A stretch of DNA of 24,882 bases from Myxococcota bacterium (lineage in GTDB: Bacteria; Myxococcota_A; UBA9160; PR03), in the NCBI GenBank assembly GCA_030066475.1, contig JASJBO010000079.1, positions 1-24,882 on the forward strand. Reading direction: 5' to 3'. The translations under genes were made by a program, and so were the position numbers. Below the pieces are notes generated by a model. It had not been told where the DNA came from and made no database searches. It worked only from the letters and a program-made list of their open reading frames with translations. Of this stretch, positions 14,847 through 22,242 are shown one piece after another. Each line of letters starts with the position of its first letter. Position 1 is the first letter of the stretch.

Positions 14847-17800
14847 TCAGGCGTCGGCCCGTCTTCCTCCCGCTTCGAGCTTCATCGCCTCCCGGTAGCG
14901 GAGGTTGCTTCGCTCGAGGACGGCAGCGATGGCACCGGCGACCACGTCGAGGGCAGCGTGCCGGCCCGGGCAGCCGTGTGGGTTCGTCGTCCGGGCCCCT
15001 CCGAAGAGCCAGTCGACCGACTGGGCGGGGTTCTCCATGGCCACCGAGCCGAGGCCGACGACCACGATCCTGCCCGGGGTGACGTCGACACCCCCGAGCC
15101 GGGTCTGCTCGACGGCGGTTCGATAGAGGAGTGGAGGGACGGGCGTTGCGACCAGGGTGCGCACGATGGCCATCAGCAGGCTCTCCCACCGCCCCGCGCG
15201 ATCGTCGCGTGCCCACGCCTCGGCCCGGACCCACAGCTCTTCGGACTGGATCCAACGCATCAGCACCGTCACGATGCAGCCGATGGCCGGCGCGGCAAAG
15301 CCCACGGCGGAGCCCACCTGGACCTTCGCGATCTCGGCCTCGGCGATGCCCTGGCCGCGCAGATGAGGGCAGATCGGTGCCTCGTGCAGCCGGACCGCGG
15401 GCAGCGTGTCCACGATCTCCTCGAACACCTTCTCCGGCCAGGGTTGGAAGGAGTACCGCGAGGCCTCGACGACCGAGCCGAGGGTCGACGGCTCCACGCC
15501 GAACCACTCCTTCGCGAAGAAGGCCACCGGACGGCTTGCGAACGACCGCAGCTCGAGCAACCCGTCGCCACTCTCGTCGATGAGCTTGTCGATCGCAACA
15601 TGAGCGACCTGCTTCGCCGCGTCCCGTCGCACCGGGTCGGGGCTGCCGAACTCTTGCTCGAGCAGGTCGTTCGGGATGTCCGCGTGCTCGGCGTAGCCGC
15701 CTGCGTCCAGCCTCTCCTCGTACAGACGATGCTTCTCGTCCTCCGTGGGATCGCCGACGCGCAACTGCCTCGGACTCGGATCGAACGAGATGTAGTGCTC
15801 CCCCGTCGACCTCCGGAGCCGATGCCAGTACTCACGAACCGAGAAGCGCTGGCCGTCGTCGCCCAGCACGGTCGCCGCATTCGACGCGCTTCCGACCAGC
15901 ACGCCGTAGGGCGTGTCGAGAACGCCCCCGCCATCGCGCACCGCCGTCCAGAGCGCCACCGCATCCGCGCGCTTCCGGGGCTCCTCGATGATCGACTTCC
16001 AACCGTCCCGGGCCTCCGCCGGGCCATGCTCCACCTCGAGCCTTCGGAGACGGTCGACCAGGAGCCGGCCGCGGCGCAGGAGGGCGGCTCCCCGGAGTGC
16101 GGCGGCGCCGTCGGAGCCGACGTTGTGCCGCAGCCAGCGGATTCCGGCGCGCGACGGCGCGAAGGCGTAGAGCCCCCAGTGAAGCGTCGTGAAGGCCTGC
16201 TTCGGTGCTCGCAGCATCGCCCACCGGGTGCCCCGATGGACGAAGTGTGGTCCCGAGGCGGGCAGGAACGGACCCGTGAGCAGGTCGTGCTGGCCGCTCC
16301 GGATACCCGTGACGTTTCCGCCGTTCAGCCAGCGCTGGATCACCTCGTACTGCTGGGCGATGCTGGCGTTGTAGGCCATGAACACCAGGCCGCGCTCCTG
16401 CTCTGCGTCCTCCTCGATGCGCGGCCCGTATGAGAAGCCGCGACGCACGATGCGCGGAACGGGATTCCCGGTCTCGTTCCCAGTCCTCGGGTTGGCCAGG
16501 CGGACGTGCGCGTGCAGCGGACACGTCCGTCCGTCCTCGTCCCCGTCGAAGTCGAAGTCGTTGTCGTTCGGCGGGTGCCCCTCCAAGGTCCGGCCGTCGT
16601 CCCTTCGTCCGACGACGCGCTCCGCGTCGTCCCCGGCCCACTTCCTGAACTCCTCGACGTGCTGTTCGAGCTTCCGGACGACGAGGAAGCTGCCGTTCTG
16701 GAAGAGCGGGTAGGAGTCGGGGTTCAGGGCCGGATCGGCGCACCGTTGGACCTCGCCTCGCACGTCGGGGGTGCCCAGCAGGATCTCGCCGAGCGGGACG
16801 ACGTGGCGCTCGGGCACGTCGGCTGCGGGCCGCCGGCCGTCGTGGAACATCACGTCTGCGATGGGCTGGCTGACTCCGTCGACGAAGCCGAAGTGCTCGC
16901 GGACCCACTCGCCGTCGAACTTCCGCTGCAGGATCTGCACGTGCAGGATCTGCGCGCCGCTTGCCTCCAACGCCTCGACCTCTGCCCGCAGGGGGTGCTC
17001 TTCCCACGAGTGCGGCTCATTCGAGCGGCCTTCGATCTCGATCACACAGTCGACGACGGAGAGATCGACCCGCTGCTCCGGATCGACGGGCGTGTCCGGC
17101 CGCGGCCAGTTCGACACGGGGCGACGCCAGTTCACCGGGTGGTTGTCGCCGAGGTCACCCAGCGTGCCGCTGCGCGCCGACATCCCCTCGCGAAACTCCT
17201 GGGGGAAGCGTCCGAGGGTCCCGTCGTCCACGCCCAGCCGCTGAAGACCGCGATAGGTGATGGCGAAGTTCGTGAAGGGGCCCTCCGTGTCGTGGGGAGT
17301 GGCCTGGGTCGCAACCTTTGCCTCCAGATGGCCGAGCAGGGCGCGCGCCGTCGCGTGGCTCTCGAAGCGCGCCAGCACCAGACAGCCGTGCGTCATCTTC
17401 CCGTAGGGCTCGAGGATGTTGCCCTGGATGTCACTCTCCGCCGCCTCGTCGAGCCGAGCCGGCCCCTGCGCCGCCGCGGGCGCGGGCACGTAGTGTCGAA
17501 TCTCCTCGATCCAGTCATCCTGCCCCGGCGGCAGCTTCGCGACGTCCTGGAAGAGGTTCCGCGCAGCCACGTCGAAGATCAGCGGGTCGGTCGTGTCGTC
17601 CGAGATTCTCTCGGGAAACAGCGGTCGCAGCGGCTTCAGCTTCCGAAGGGATGACTGCGTCCTGTCGTCGCGAGCCTGCGGGTCCTCGCCGTCGGCGATC
17701 TCCGAGCCCGGACGGCCGACCCGGACACGCGCCGACGCTGTGATCCCGGGCCTTCTCTGGATCGCGAGCTTCCGCATGTAGCGGATGTCGTCCACGGTGA

Positions 17801-18272
17801 CGTCTGGCGCAGTGGGGTAGTAGAAGTCGATCGGCAGCTGGTTCTGGCGGATCCACTCGGAGAGGCCCTGGTAGCGAAGCCGCATGCCGGGTCCCACACA
17901 CGCGAACCGCGCATAGTCCTCGCATCCGCAGAAGATGAGATCGAGCATCGGCCCGGCCTCTCGCGCCAGACGCTCGACGTAGTCCTGCCAGGAGTGATCG
18001 AAGCTCACCGTCACGATCAGGAACTGGTCGTCGTCGGTGACGGTCCACTGGCTGTTGAAGAGTCCCTGAAGCCGCTCGATGGGACCGGCTCCGTAGTAGA
18101 GGTCGGCCTCTGCCGAGCGCCGCCGCTCCTTGTAGAGCGCTCTGAGGAGGATGCGGAGCCGGGACGCGTAGGACAGGGTGTCGGGGATGGGTACGAAGCC
18201 CTGCTTCACCGGCGCCCGGAAGAGCAACTCTGCGGCGCTGCGGATCTGACGGCTGCTGACGTCGGTCGACAT
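14847..18272 (-). CDS. DyP-type heme peroxidase fused to an atypical cytochrome P450
   Basis: The 1141-residue protein starts at ATG 18272 after GGAG. Residues 1 to about 180 form an unrecognised globular domain, perhaps ferredoxin-like. Residues 275-680 are a complete DyP peroxidase: SDIQGNILEPYG at the start, the GFVDG motif with distal Asp465, proximal heme ligand His589 in CPLHAHVRLANPR, the distal Arg in RIVRRGFSYG (607-613), then ERGLVFMAYNASI. Residues about 750-1141 are a P450 fold whose heme-ligating Cys1101 lies in NPHGCPGRHAA. The P450 part is unusual: the I-helix reads GFAAPAIGC (991-999) without the acid-alcohol pair, the ExxR glutamate is missing (AIVR, 1035-1038), and the Phe and Gly of FxxGxxxCxG are replaced. 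A tandem-heme enzyme in which the peroxidase makes or spends a peroxide used by the P450 is likely by analogy with oxylipin-forming fusions. No reductase or ferredoxin lies nearby. Confidence 0.9.
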   Translation of the reverse strand: MSTDVSSRQIRSAAELLFRAPVKQGFVPIPDTLSYASRLRILLRALYKERRRSAEADLYYGAGPIERLQGLFNSQWTVTDDDQFLIVTVSFDHSWQDYVERLAREAGPMLDLIFCGCEDYARFACVGPGMRLRYQGLSEWIRQNQLPIDFYYPTAPDVTVDDIRYMRKLAIQRRPGITASARVRVGRPGSEIADGEDPQARDDRTQSSLRKLKPLRPLFPERISDDTTDPLIFDVAARNLFQDVAKLPPGQDDWIEEIRHYVPAPAAAQGPARLDEAAESDIQGNILEPYGKMTHGCLVLARFESHATARALLGHLEAKVATQATPHDTEGPFTNFAITYRGLQRLGVDDGTLGRFPQEFREGMSARSGTLGDLGDNHPVNWRRPVSNWPRPDTPVDPEQRVDLSVVDCVIEIEGRSNEPHSWEEHPLRAEVEALEASGAQILHVQILQRKFDGEWVREHFGFVDGVSQPIADVMFHDGRRPAADVPERHVVPLGEILLGTPDVRGEVQRCADPALNPDSYPLFQNGSFLVVRKLEQHVEEFRKWAGDDAERVVGRRDDGRTLEGHPPNDNDFDFDGDEDGRTCPLHAHVRLANPRTGNETGNPVPRIVRRGFSYGPRIEEDAEQERGLVFMAYNASIAQQYEVIQRWLNGGNVTGIRSGQHDLLTGPFLPASGPHFVHRGTRWAMLRAPKQAFTTLHWGLYAFAPSRAGIRWLRHNVGSDGAAALRGAALLRRGRLLVDRLRRLEVEHGPAEARDGWKSIIEEPRKRADAVALWTAVRDGGGVLDTPYGVLVGSASNAATVLGDDGQRFSVREYWHRLRRSTGEHYISFDPSPRQLRVGDPTEDEKHRLYEERLDAGGYAEHADIPNDLLEQEFGSPDPVRRDAAKQVAHVAIDKLIDESGDGLLELRSFASRPVAFFAKEWFGVEPSTLGSVVEASRYSFQPWPEKVFEEIVDTLPAVRLHEAPICPHLRGQGIAEAEIAKVQVGSAVGFAAPAIGCIVTVLMRWIQSEELWVRAEAWARDDRAGRWESLLMAIVRTLVATPVPPLLYRTAVEQTRLGGVDVTPGRIVVVGLGSVAMENPAQSVDWLFGGARTTNPHGCPGRHAALDVVAGAIAAVLERSNLRYREAMKLEAGGRRADA

Positions 18273-18303
18273 TGGCTCTCCGTCCCTCGCCCCCGTGTCT
18301 CGT

Positions 18304-18309
18304 AGCCTA
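18304..18309 (-). promoter_or_regulatory. Candidate -10 box (TAGGCT) for the DyP-P450 gene
   Basis: TAGGCT on the minus strand lies 31 nt before the ATG at 18272. A TTGTTC further upstream is 20 nt away, too far for an ideal -35. Confidence 0.3.
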
Positions 18310-18529
18310 ATCGCATCTCTCGTCGTCGGGAACAATTTCTTCGCGCAGGTTCGACAGCAGCGAGCGCGGCCCGGTCCACCGTGCCGGGGTGGCCTGGAGC
18401 ACGCCGGACACCAACGCGCATGCTGATCTGCAGCGCCGAGGGGTTCGCCCCTCGTCAGAACGCCACCGACCGCAGGTCGTCTCTCCCATGCCCGCGCTCG
18501 GCATGGAGCTTCCCGGTGGAGCGGGCTGG

Positions 18530-18925
18530 CAACGGCCGCCGTCTGGTCCCAGGGGGGGTCCAGTCGGCCTTCGGCGAGTCCTATGCGATCGACTTCGATG
18601 TGATCGCGCCCGCAGGCCAGCGCTGGCGGCTCGTGGTGGAGGAGTCGCGCTCGGGCCTGCTTCGGAGGGCCATCCAGGCTCCGGGCAACGGCGTCGCGAC
18701 GAACTCGGGGGTGGACTACCTCGGCACGCCGACCAGCCTCGGTGCGACCCTCGCGCTGCCGGAGCCTTCGGAGCTGGAGATCGACCAGCGGACCATTGGT
18801 GGAATCGAGGGCACGGGGACGCTCGATTTCGCTATCGGCAGAACTGCTTCCTGTGTCGGGCTCGCTGAATCTGCTCGGATATCGCATCACCTATACGGCG
18901 GCACTGCGCACCCACATGCTAGTGT
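18530..18925 (+). pseudogene. Frameshifted remnant of an exported beta-rich (PEP-CTERM-like) protein
   Basis: One frame reads ESYAIDFDVIAPAGQRWRLV, then NSGVDYLGTPTSLGATLALP and IGGIEGTGTLDFA. After about 18835 the plausible sequence moves to the next frame: LSAELLPVSGSLNLLGYRIT then YTAALRTH. The joined product resembles the beta-sandwich body of exported proteins with PEP-CTERM signals. It has no signal peptide, no start with an SD, and no sorting signal, so it appears broken at both ends with a frameshift inside. The rest of the gap between 18273 and 18955 holds no other gene I can support. Confidence 0.4.
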
Positions 18926-18955
18926 GGGACAGGCTTCTTCCCTGGGAGGCTGCAC

Positions 18956-19930
18956 GTGCGCTCGCTCACCTTGATGCTGCTTTCTGCGCTTTCTCTCGGC
19001 TCAGGTTCGGCCTATGCGGCCTCGTACCAGCGAACGGATGGCTCCATAGTCGATCCGATTCTCTATCGATGCTGCACATACCTGGGCGGTGAACTCCAGG
19101 AGATACACCCGTATCTCGGTGTCGACTTGGAGCCGGGGGCTGATCTTCAAGGAGCGGGCCTAGGCGGCGCCGACTTGAGAGAGGCGGCGCTGGCCAACGC
19201 TGACCTCCGCGGAGCCGGTCTCGGATTTGCGGATCTGACAGGCGCCGACCTGTCGGGCGCGGAGCTACGGGACGCGAGTCTGACAGTCGCAGATCTTGCG
19301 TACGCCAATCTCTTCGCCGCGACTCTGGGTGGCGATACGGGCTACGGCGCGGACATGCGGGGGGCGAACCTGGGGCATGCTGTATGGTCCAACGCGGTCG
19401 CCGACGAAGTCAGACTCATCGAGGCCAACCTCTCGTTCGCGGATCTTCGGGGTTGGTACGCGACCGAGGTCTACGCGTCCGGAGCCTCGTTCGCACATGC
19501 CAATCTCGACGGTTCCTATCTGGCAATAGTTGCACCGGGTGCAGACTTCACCGACGCGAGTCTCCGCGAAGCAGTATTCGAGTATCTCGCTGACACGGAT
19601 ACGAGTCTTGATGGTGCGAACTTCGTTGGAGCGGATCTAACGGGCGCATCGTTCCTGAGTCGGGGTTCCGGCCTATACGAATCCAAGATTGAAGTCCTCG
19701 ACGCCGACTTCTCGAGCGCCGTACTTCGCGACGCGGTTGGTCTTGCAAATACAGATGGCGCAGCCCTGTACGATTCCGAGACAGACTTTACGCATGCCTG
19801 GGCCGACCTCGACGCGACGATCCCGTTCGACCCTGTCGCAGCCGGCTGGACGTTGGTGCCCGAGCCCAGCACTGCCTTTCTCCTCGGCCTCGGGCTCGCC
19901 GGATTTGCATCGAGACCGCGAGCTGTGTGA
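18956..19930 (+). CDS. Secreted pentapeptide-repeat protein with PEP-CTERM signal
   Basis: The GTG at 18956 follows GGGAGG (18944-18949) by 6 nt; an extended -10-like TGC-TAGTGT lies at 18917-18925. The 324-residue protein begins with a signal peptide (MRSLTLMLLSALSLGSGSAY then AA). From about residue 55 to 260 it consists of pentapeptide repeats of the A(D/N)LxX type (GADLQGAGLGGADLREAALA, ANLDGSYL, GANFVGADLTGASF), which fold as a right-handed four-sided beta-helix. The end is VPEPS, a hydrophobic stretch (TAFLLGLGLAGF), then ASRPRAV, a PEP-CTERM signal with a thin Arg cluster. Pentapeptide proteins are mostly cytoplasmic, so a sorted, exported one is uncommon. The gene looks visibly less GC-rich than its neighbours, which hints at a different origin. 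Confidence 0.9.
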   Translation: MRSLTLMLLSALSLGSGSAYAASYQRTDGSIVDPILYRCCTYLGGELQEIHPYLGVDLEPGADLQGAGLGGADLREAALANADLRGAGLGFADLTGADLSGAELRDASLTVADLAYANLFAATLGGDTGYGADMRGANLGHAVWSNAVADEVRLIEANLSFADLRGWYATEVYASGASFAHANLDGSYLAIVAPGADFTDASLREAVFEYLADTDTSLDGANFVGADLTGASFLSRGSGLYESKIEVLDADFSSAVLRDAVGLANTDGAALYDSETDFTHAWADLDATIPFDPVAAGWTLVPEPSTAFLLGLGLAGFASRPRAV

Positions 19931-19938
19931 AACGTTGG

Positions 19939-19965
19939 TGGCTGCGGCTGCTTCGGCCGTGGCCA
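19939..19965. terminator. Hairpin between the convergent pentapeptide and methyltransferase genes
   Basis: TGGCTGCGGC (19939-19948) pairs with GCCGTGGCCA (19956-19965), ten pairs including two G-T wobbles, around a 7-nt loop. It lies 8 nt after the pentapeptide gene stop. No T tract follows, so it is only a candidate terminator. Confidence 0.35.
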
Positions 19966-20011
19966 AGCTGATCGGGGACACGATCGAGACAACGATGCGG
20001 ACCTGCGTCGA

Positions 20012-20884
20012 TCACGTGCCCGGTGGCGAGCGCGCAGCAACCGACATCGCGGGCGAGCTACTCGGGCGGGACGTGGCCTCTCGCGGCTGATTGCTCTCGT
20101 GCTTCAATCGTGGCGGGTCGGGCGGCTGTGGCAGGCGGAGCCAGTAGTCGTTTCGGGTCGAGGACTCGCGAGCCAGCTCGCGGTGGCGGCGACACTCGAC
20201 GGCGACTCGCAGCTTCGCGCACAGCTCCTCGAACTGCTCGCGGGCGACGTGGCCCAGGGCCTCGTCGGGCGTCGCCGGGTAGAGGAGTATCGGCTCGCCG
20301 CGCAGCAACGGACGCACGTAGACCTTGCCCACGAGGCGCAGGTAGTTGCGCAGGCCGTACTCGCGGATCTTGCGGGACTGGTGGACCCAGAGCCCGCGGT
20401 CGAGCTCGCTCCGGAACGGAAGCTCGCCGATGAAGACCACGCCACCCGCCCGGCACACGCGAACGAGCTCGGCGAGCGCACGCTCGAACTCCTCGATCCC
20501 GGGGAGGATCTGCAGCACCGAATTCACCACCACGACGTCGAACGCCCCGTCCGGCGCCGGGATCGACTCGGCGCTTCCCTGCACGAACTCGACGTTCGAG
20601 AGGTCGCGAAACAGCTGGCAAAGCCTGGCGACGGCGTTCCCGCTCGGATCCACACCGGTGCAGCGACCCACCCGATGCGCGATGAGACGGAAGAGCGTCC
20701 CATCGCCCGGACCGACGTCGAGCACGCGCGAATCGACCTTCAGGGGCAGGGTGGAGACCAGGCGTTCGAGCTTGCGGCGGGTCGTTCCGGCGTCTCGATT
20801 GGCCATCAGCGCGGGATCCGCGAAGTGGGTCGCCCACAGGTCGTAGGCTTCGCGGTGGCTCCGAGCGACGAGTTTTCGGGGCAT
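20012..20884 (-). CDS. Class I SAM-dependent methyltransferase
   Basis: The 290-residue protein has the class I fold: motif I RVLDVGPGDGTL (residues 53-64), an acidic end of strand 2 in CTGVDPSGN, the GSAESIPAPDGAFDVVVVNS block, and LRNYLRL further on. It fits the UbiE/Methyltransf_11-type group; the acceptor is unknown. The ATG at 20884 is only 5 nt downstream of the VTT gene's stop, so the two are co-translated. The last about 30 residues (NQPREATSRPSSSPAMSVAA and on) are low-complexity and unlike the family, possibly an extension into former intergenic DNA. Control by the divergent TetR regulator is likely. Confidence 0.9.
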   Translation of the reverse strand: MPRKLVARSHREAYDLWATHFADPALMANRDAGTTRRKLERLVSTLPLKVDSRVLDVGPGDGTLFRLIAHRVGRCTGVDPSGNAVARLCQLFRDLSNVEFVQGSAESIPAPDGAFDVVVVNSVLQILPGIEEFERALAELVRVCRAGGVVFIGELPFRSELDRGLWVHQSRKIREYGLRNYLRLVGKVYVRPLLRGEPILLYPATPDEALGHVAREQFEELCAKLRVAVECRRHRELARESSTRNDYWLRLPQPPDPPRLKHESNQPREATSRPSSSPAMSVAARSPPGT

Positions 20885-20889
20885 GACTC

Positions 20890-21447
20890 TCACCACCACG
20901 CCGTGGCGCCGCTGCCGACCGCGGCGACGAGGATCGAGAAGGGAGCGAGCGCCAGGGCCGTGGCCCAGAGGAAGCGCCAGAACGAGACGCCGCGGAGCCC
21001 GGCCACTCCGTTGACGACGTGGTTCCCGAACGGGACGAGTCGGCCGCCGATCAGGAAGGCGGGATGGTGTGCGGGGAAGCGACGCAGCGACGCCGGCAGC
21101 CGGCTGACGAACGGGGTCTCGCCCACGTCCGAAGCGAGTCGCCGGAACAGGGCGTACTCGAGCACGGCCGCGAGCATCCAGCCCGACCAGGTGAAGAACG
21201 ATCCGAGCGCGAAGCCGTAGATCGCGCCGTGGCCCAGCGCGATCAGCTCGCTCGGGAAGGGAGTGACGGCGACGACGGCGTGCAGGGGGACGAGGATCGC
21301 GGCCGCCGTGAGCCCGAACTCCGCGCGAATCGCCTCCGGTCCCCCGACCTGCTCGAGCGCCTCGATCAGGAGCCAGGCGAGGGCCAGCAGGAGAAGGAGC
21401 CCCCGCAGCTCCGGGGACCGCAGCCAGGTCTGGATTGAGCCGGGCAT
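20890..21447 (-). CDS. VTT-domain (TVP38/TMEM64/DedA-like) membrane protein
   Basis: The 185-residue protein from ATG 21447 has about five hydrophobic segments, including LLLLLALAWLLIEAL, AAAILVPLHAVVAVTPF and FLWATALALAPFSILVAAVG. It carries the conserved VTT pattern: TPFPSELIALGHGAIYG with a glycine ladder, then GGRLVPFGNHVVNGVAGLRG. VTT proteins are inner-membrane proteins linked to lipid scrambling or transport and envelope stress. The start at 21447 is just beyond an A/T-rich dyad; the frame is open upstream, but that would run into tetR. It is the first gene of a pair with the methyltransferase. Confidence 0.85.
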   Translation of the reverse strand: MPGSIQTWLRSPELRGLLLLLALAWLLIEALEQVGGPEAIRAEFGLTAAAILVPLHAVVAVTPFPSELIALGHGAIYGFALGSFFTWSGWMLAAVLEYALFRRLASDVGETPFVSRLPASLRRFPAHHPAFLIGGRLVPFGNHVVNGVAGLRGVSFWRFLWATALALAPFSILVAAVGSGATAWW

Positions 21448-21485
21448 TGAAATTATTGTAGGGATCGTTACAGTTATTTCAATGC
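21444..21485. promoter_or_regulatory. Symmetric divergent promoter/operator between tetR and the VTT gene
   Basis: TGAAATTATTGTA (21448-21460), an 8-nt centre, and TACAGTTATTTCA (21469-21481) form an inverted repeat matching at 11 of 13 positions. With the flanking start codons the symmetry extends to CATTGAAAT...ATTTCAATG. On the minus strand it reads TTGAAA, 16 bp, TACAAT, then 7 nt to the VTT ATG. On the plus strand it reads TTGAAA, 16 bp, TACAGT, then 7 nt to the tetR ATG. A TetR dimer bound here would block both promoters. Confidence 0.7.
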
Positions 21486-22102
21486 TTGCCGCAAGGTCTC
21501 GAAAAGCCAAGACAAATGCTCGCGGAGAGGCCAGCCGGGAGCAGATCCTCGAGGCCGCCGTCGGCCTCTTGCGCGACCACGGCTACGCCGGCCTGAGCAT
21601 CGCGCGGGTCTGCGAGCGGGCCGACGTGGCACCGACCTCCGTCTACTGGCACTTCGGGAGCAAGGCGGGATTGATGGCGGCCGTGATCGGGCGCGTCGGC
21701 AGCCACACCGATCGCCTTCGCCGAGCCGCAGCCGAGGGCGCGACGCCGGCCGAGCGCCTCGACCGCCTGATCGAGGGCATTCGAGAGCTCGTCACGACCC
21801 AGCCGCTGGGTTCACTGACGGGCGTCGCAATCATCGGCGAGGGCCGGCACGTGACGCCCGCGCTGCGCGAAGCGTTGCGCGAGGCGCGGGACGAGGAGCG
21901 CGAGACCATCACGCGCGACTTCGAGGCCGCCCTCGGCGGCGATCGCGGAGCCGCCGAGGCCATCGCGGTGCTCGTGACCGCATGCGCGAACCACGCCGCG
22001 CTCAGCTATCGCATCGACGCCGACCTCGAGAACGTCGATCGGATCCTCGCCGGCCTCCGCGAGGCGATCGTGCGAATCGCCGCCATTCAGAACTGGTCCT
22101 GA
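21482..22102 (+). CDS. TetR/AcrR family transcriptional regulator
   Basis: The 206-residue protein has a TetR-type N-terminal helix-turn-helix (REQILEAAVGLLRDHGYAGL, then SIARVCERADVAPTSVYWHF with GSKAGL) and an all-helical ligand-binding C-terminal domain typical in length. The ATG at 21482 has no SD; a promoter-like dyad ends one base before it, implying a leaderless mRNA. It is divergent from the VTT/methyltransferase pair and most likely represses both that pair and itself. The inducer is unknown. The C-terminus converges on ligD, with repeat element copy C between the two stops. Confidence 0.9.
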   Translation: MLAARSRKAKTNARGEASREQILEAAVGLLRDHGYAGLSIARVCERADVAPTSVYWHFGSKAGLMAAVIGRVGSHTDRLRRAAAEGATPAERLDRLIEGIRELVTTQPLGSLTGVAIIGEGRHVTPALREALREARDEERETITRDFEAALGGDRGAAEAIAVLVTACANHAALSYRIDADLENVDRILAGLREAIVRIAAIQNWS

Positions 22103-22156
22103 AGCCCACCTCCGAAGAAGACGCAGTCCTCGTCGTCCTGGTCGTCCATCGCCGGC

Positions 22157-22239
22157 TAGGAGTCTGCGCGGCAGAAGCCCCCGCAAGCGCCCGAAGGGCG
22201 CGCGCAGTGAGGCGAAGCCGAACGAAGTCCACCCGCTAG
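22157..22239 (+). repeat. Repeat element copy C (full length)
   Basis: This 83-bp element runs from TAGGAG to GCTAG between the stops of tetR and ligD. In order it holds a possible small stem GGC-AGAA-GCC, the main hairpin GCGCCC-GAA-GGGCGC, a GCGCAGTGAG spacer, and the second hairpin GGC-GAA-GCC, then GAAGTCCA. It is the best match to both copy A (27 identical bases) and the LigD copies. Confidence 0.8.
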
Positions 22240-22242
22240 GGC

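Noticed and set aside
11716..15507. A 1263-codon minus-strand frame
   Set aside because: It lies antisense to the cyclase/AAA/TPR gene, whose motifs are clear on the plus strand. No recognisable domain is encoded on the minus strand.
14103..16433. A 776-codon plus-strand frame
   Set aside because: It overlaps the end of the cyclase gene and lies antisense to the P450 and DyP modules; its composition is typical of GC-rich shadow frames.
22103..22156. A short minus-strand peptide frame (MDDQDDEDCVFF...) between repeat copy C and tetR
   Set aside because: About 20 codons without an SD; no family recognised, and it is too short to support.
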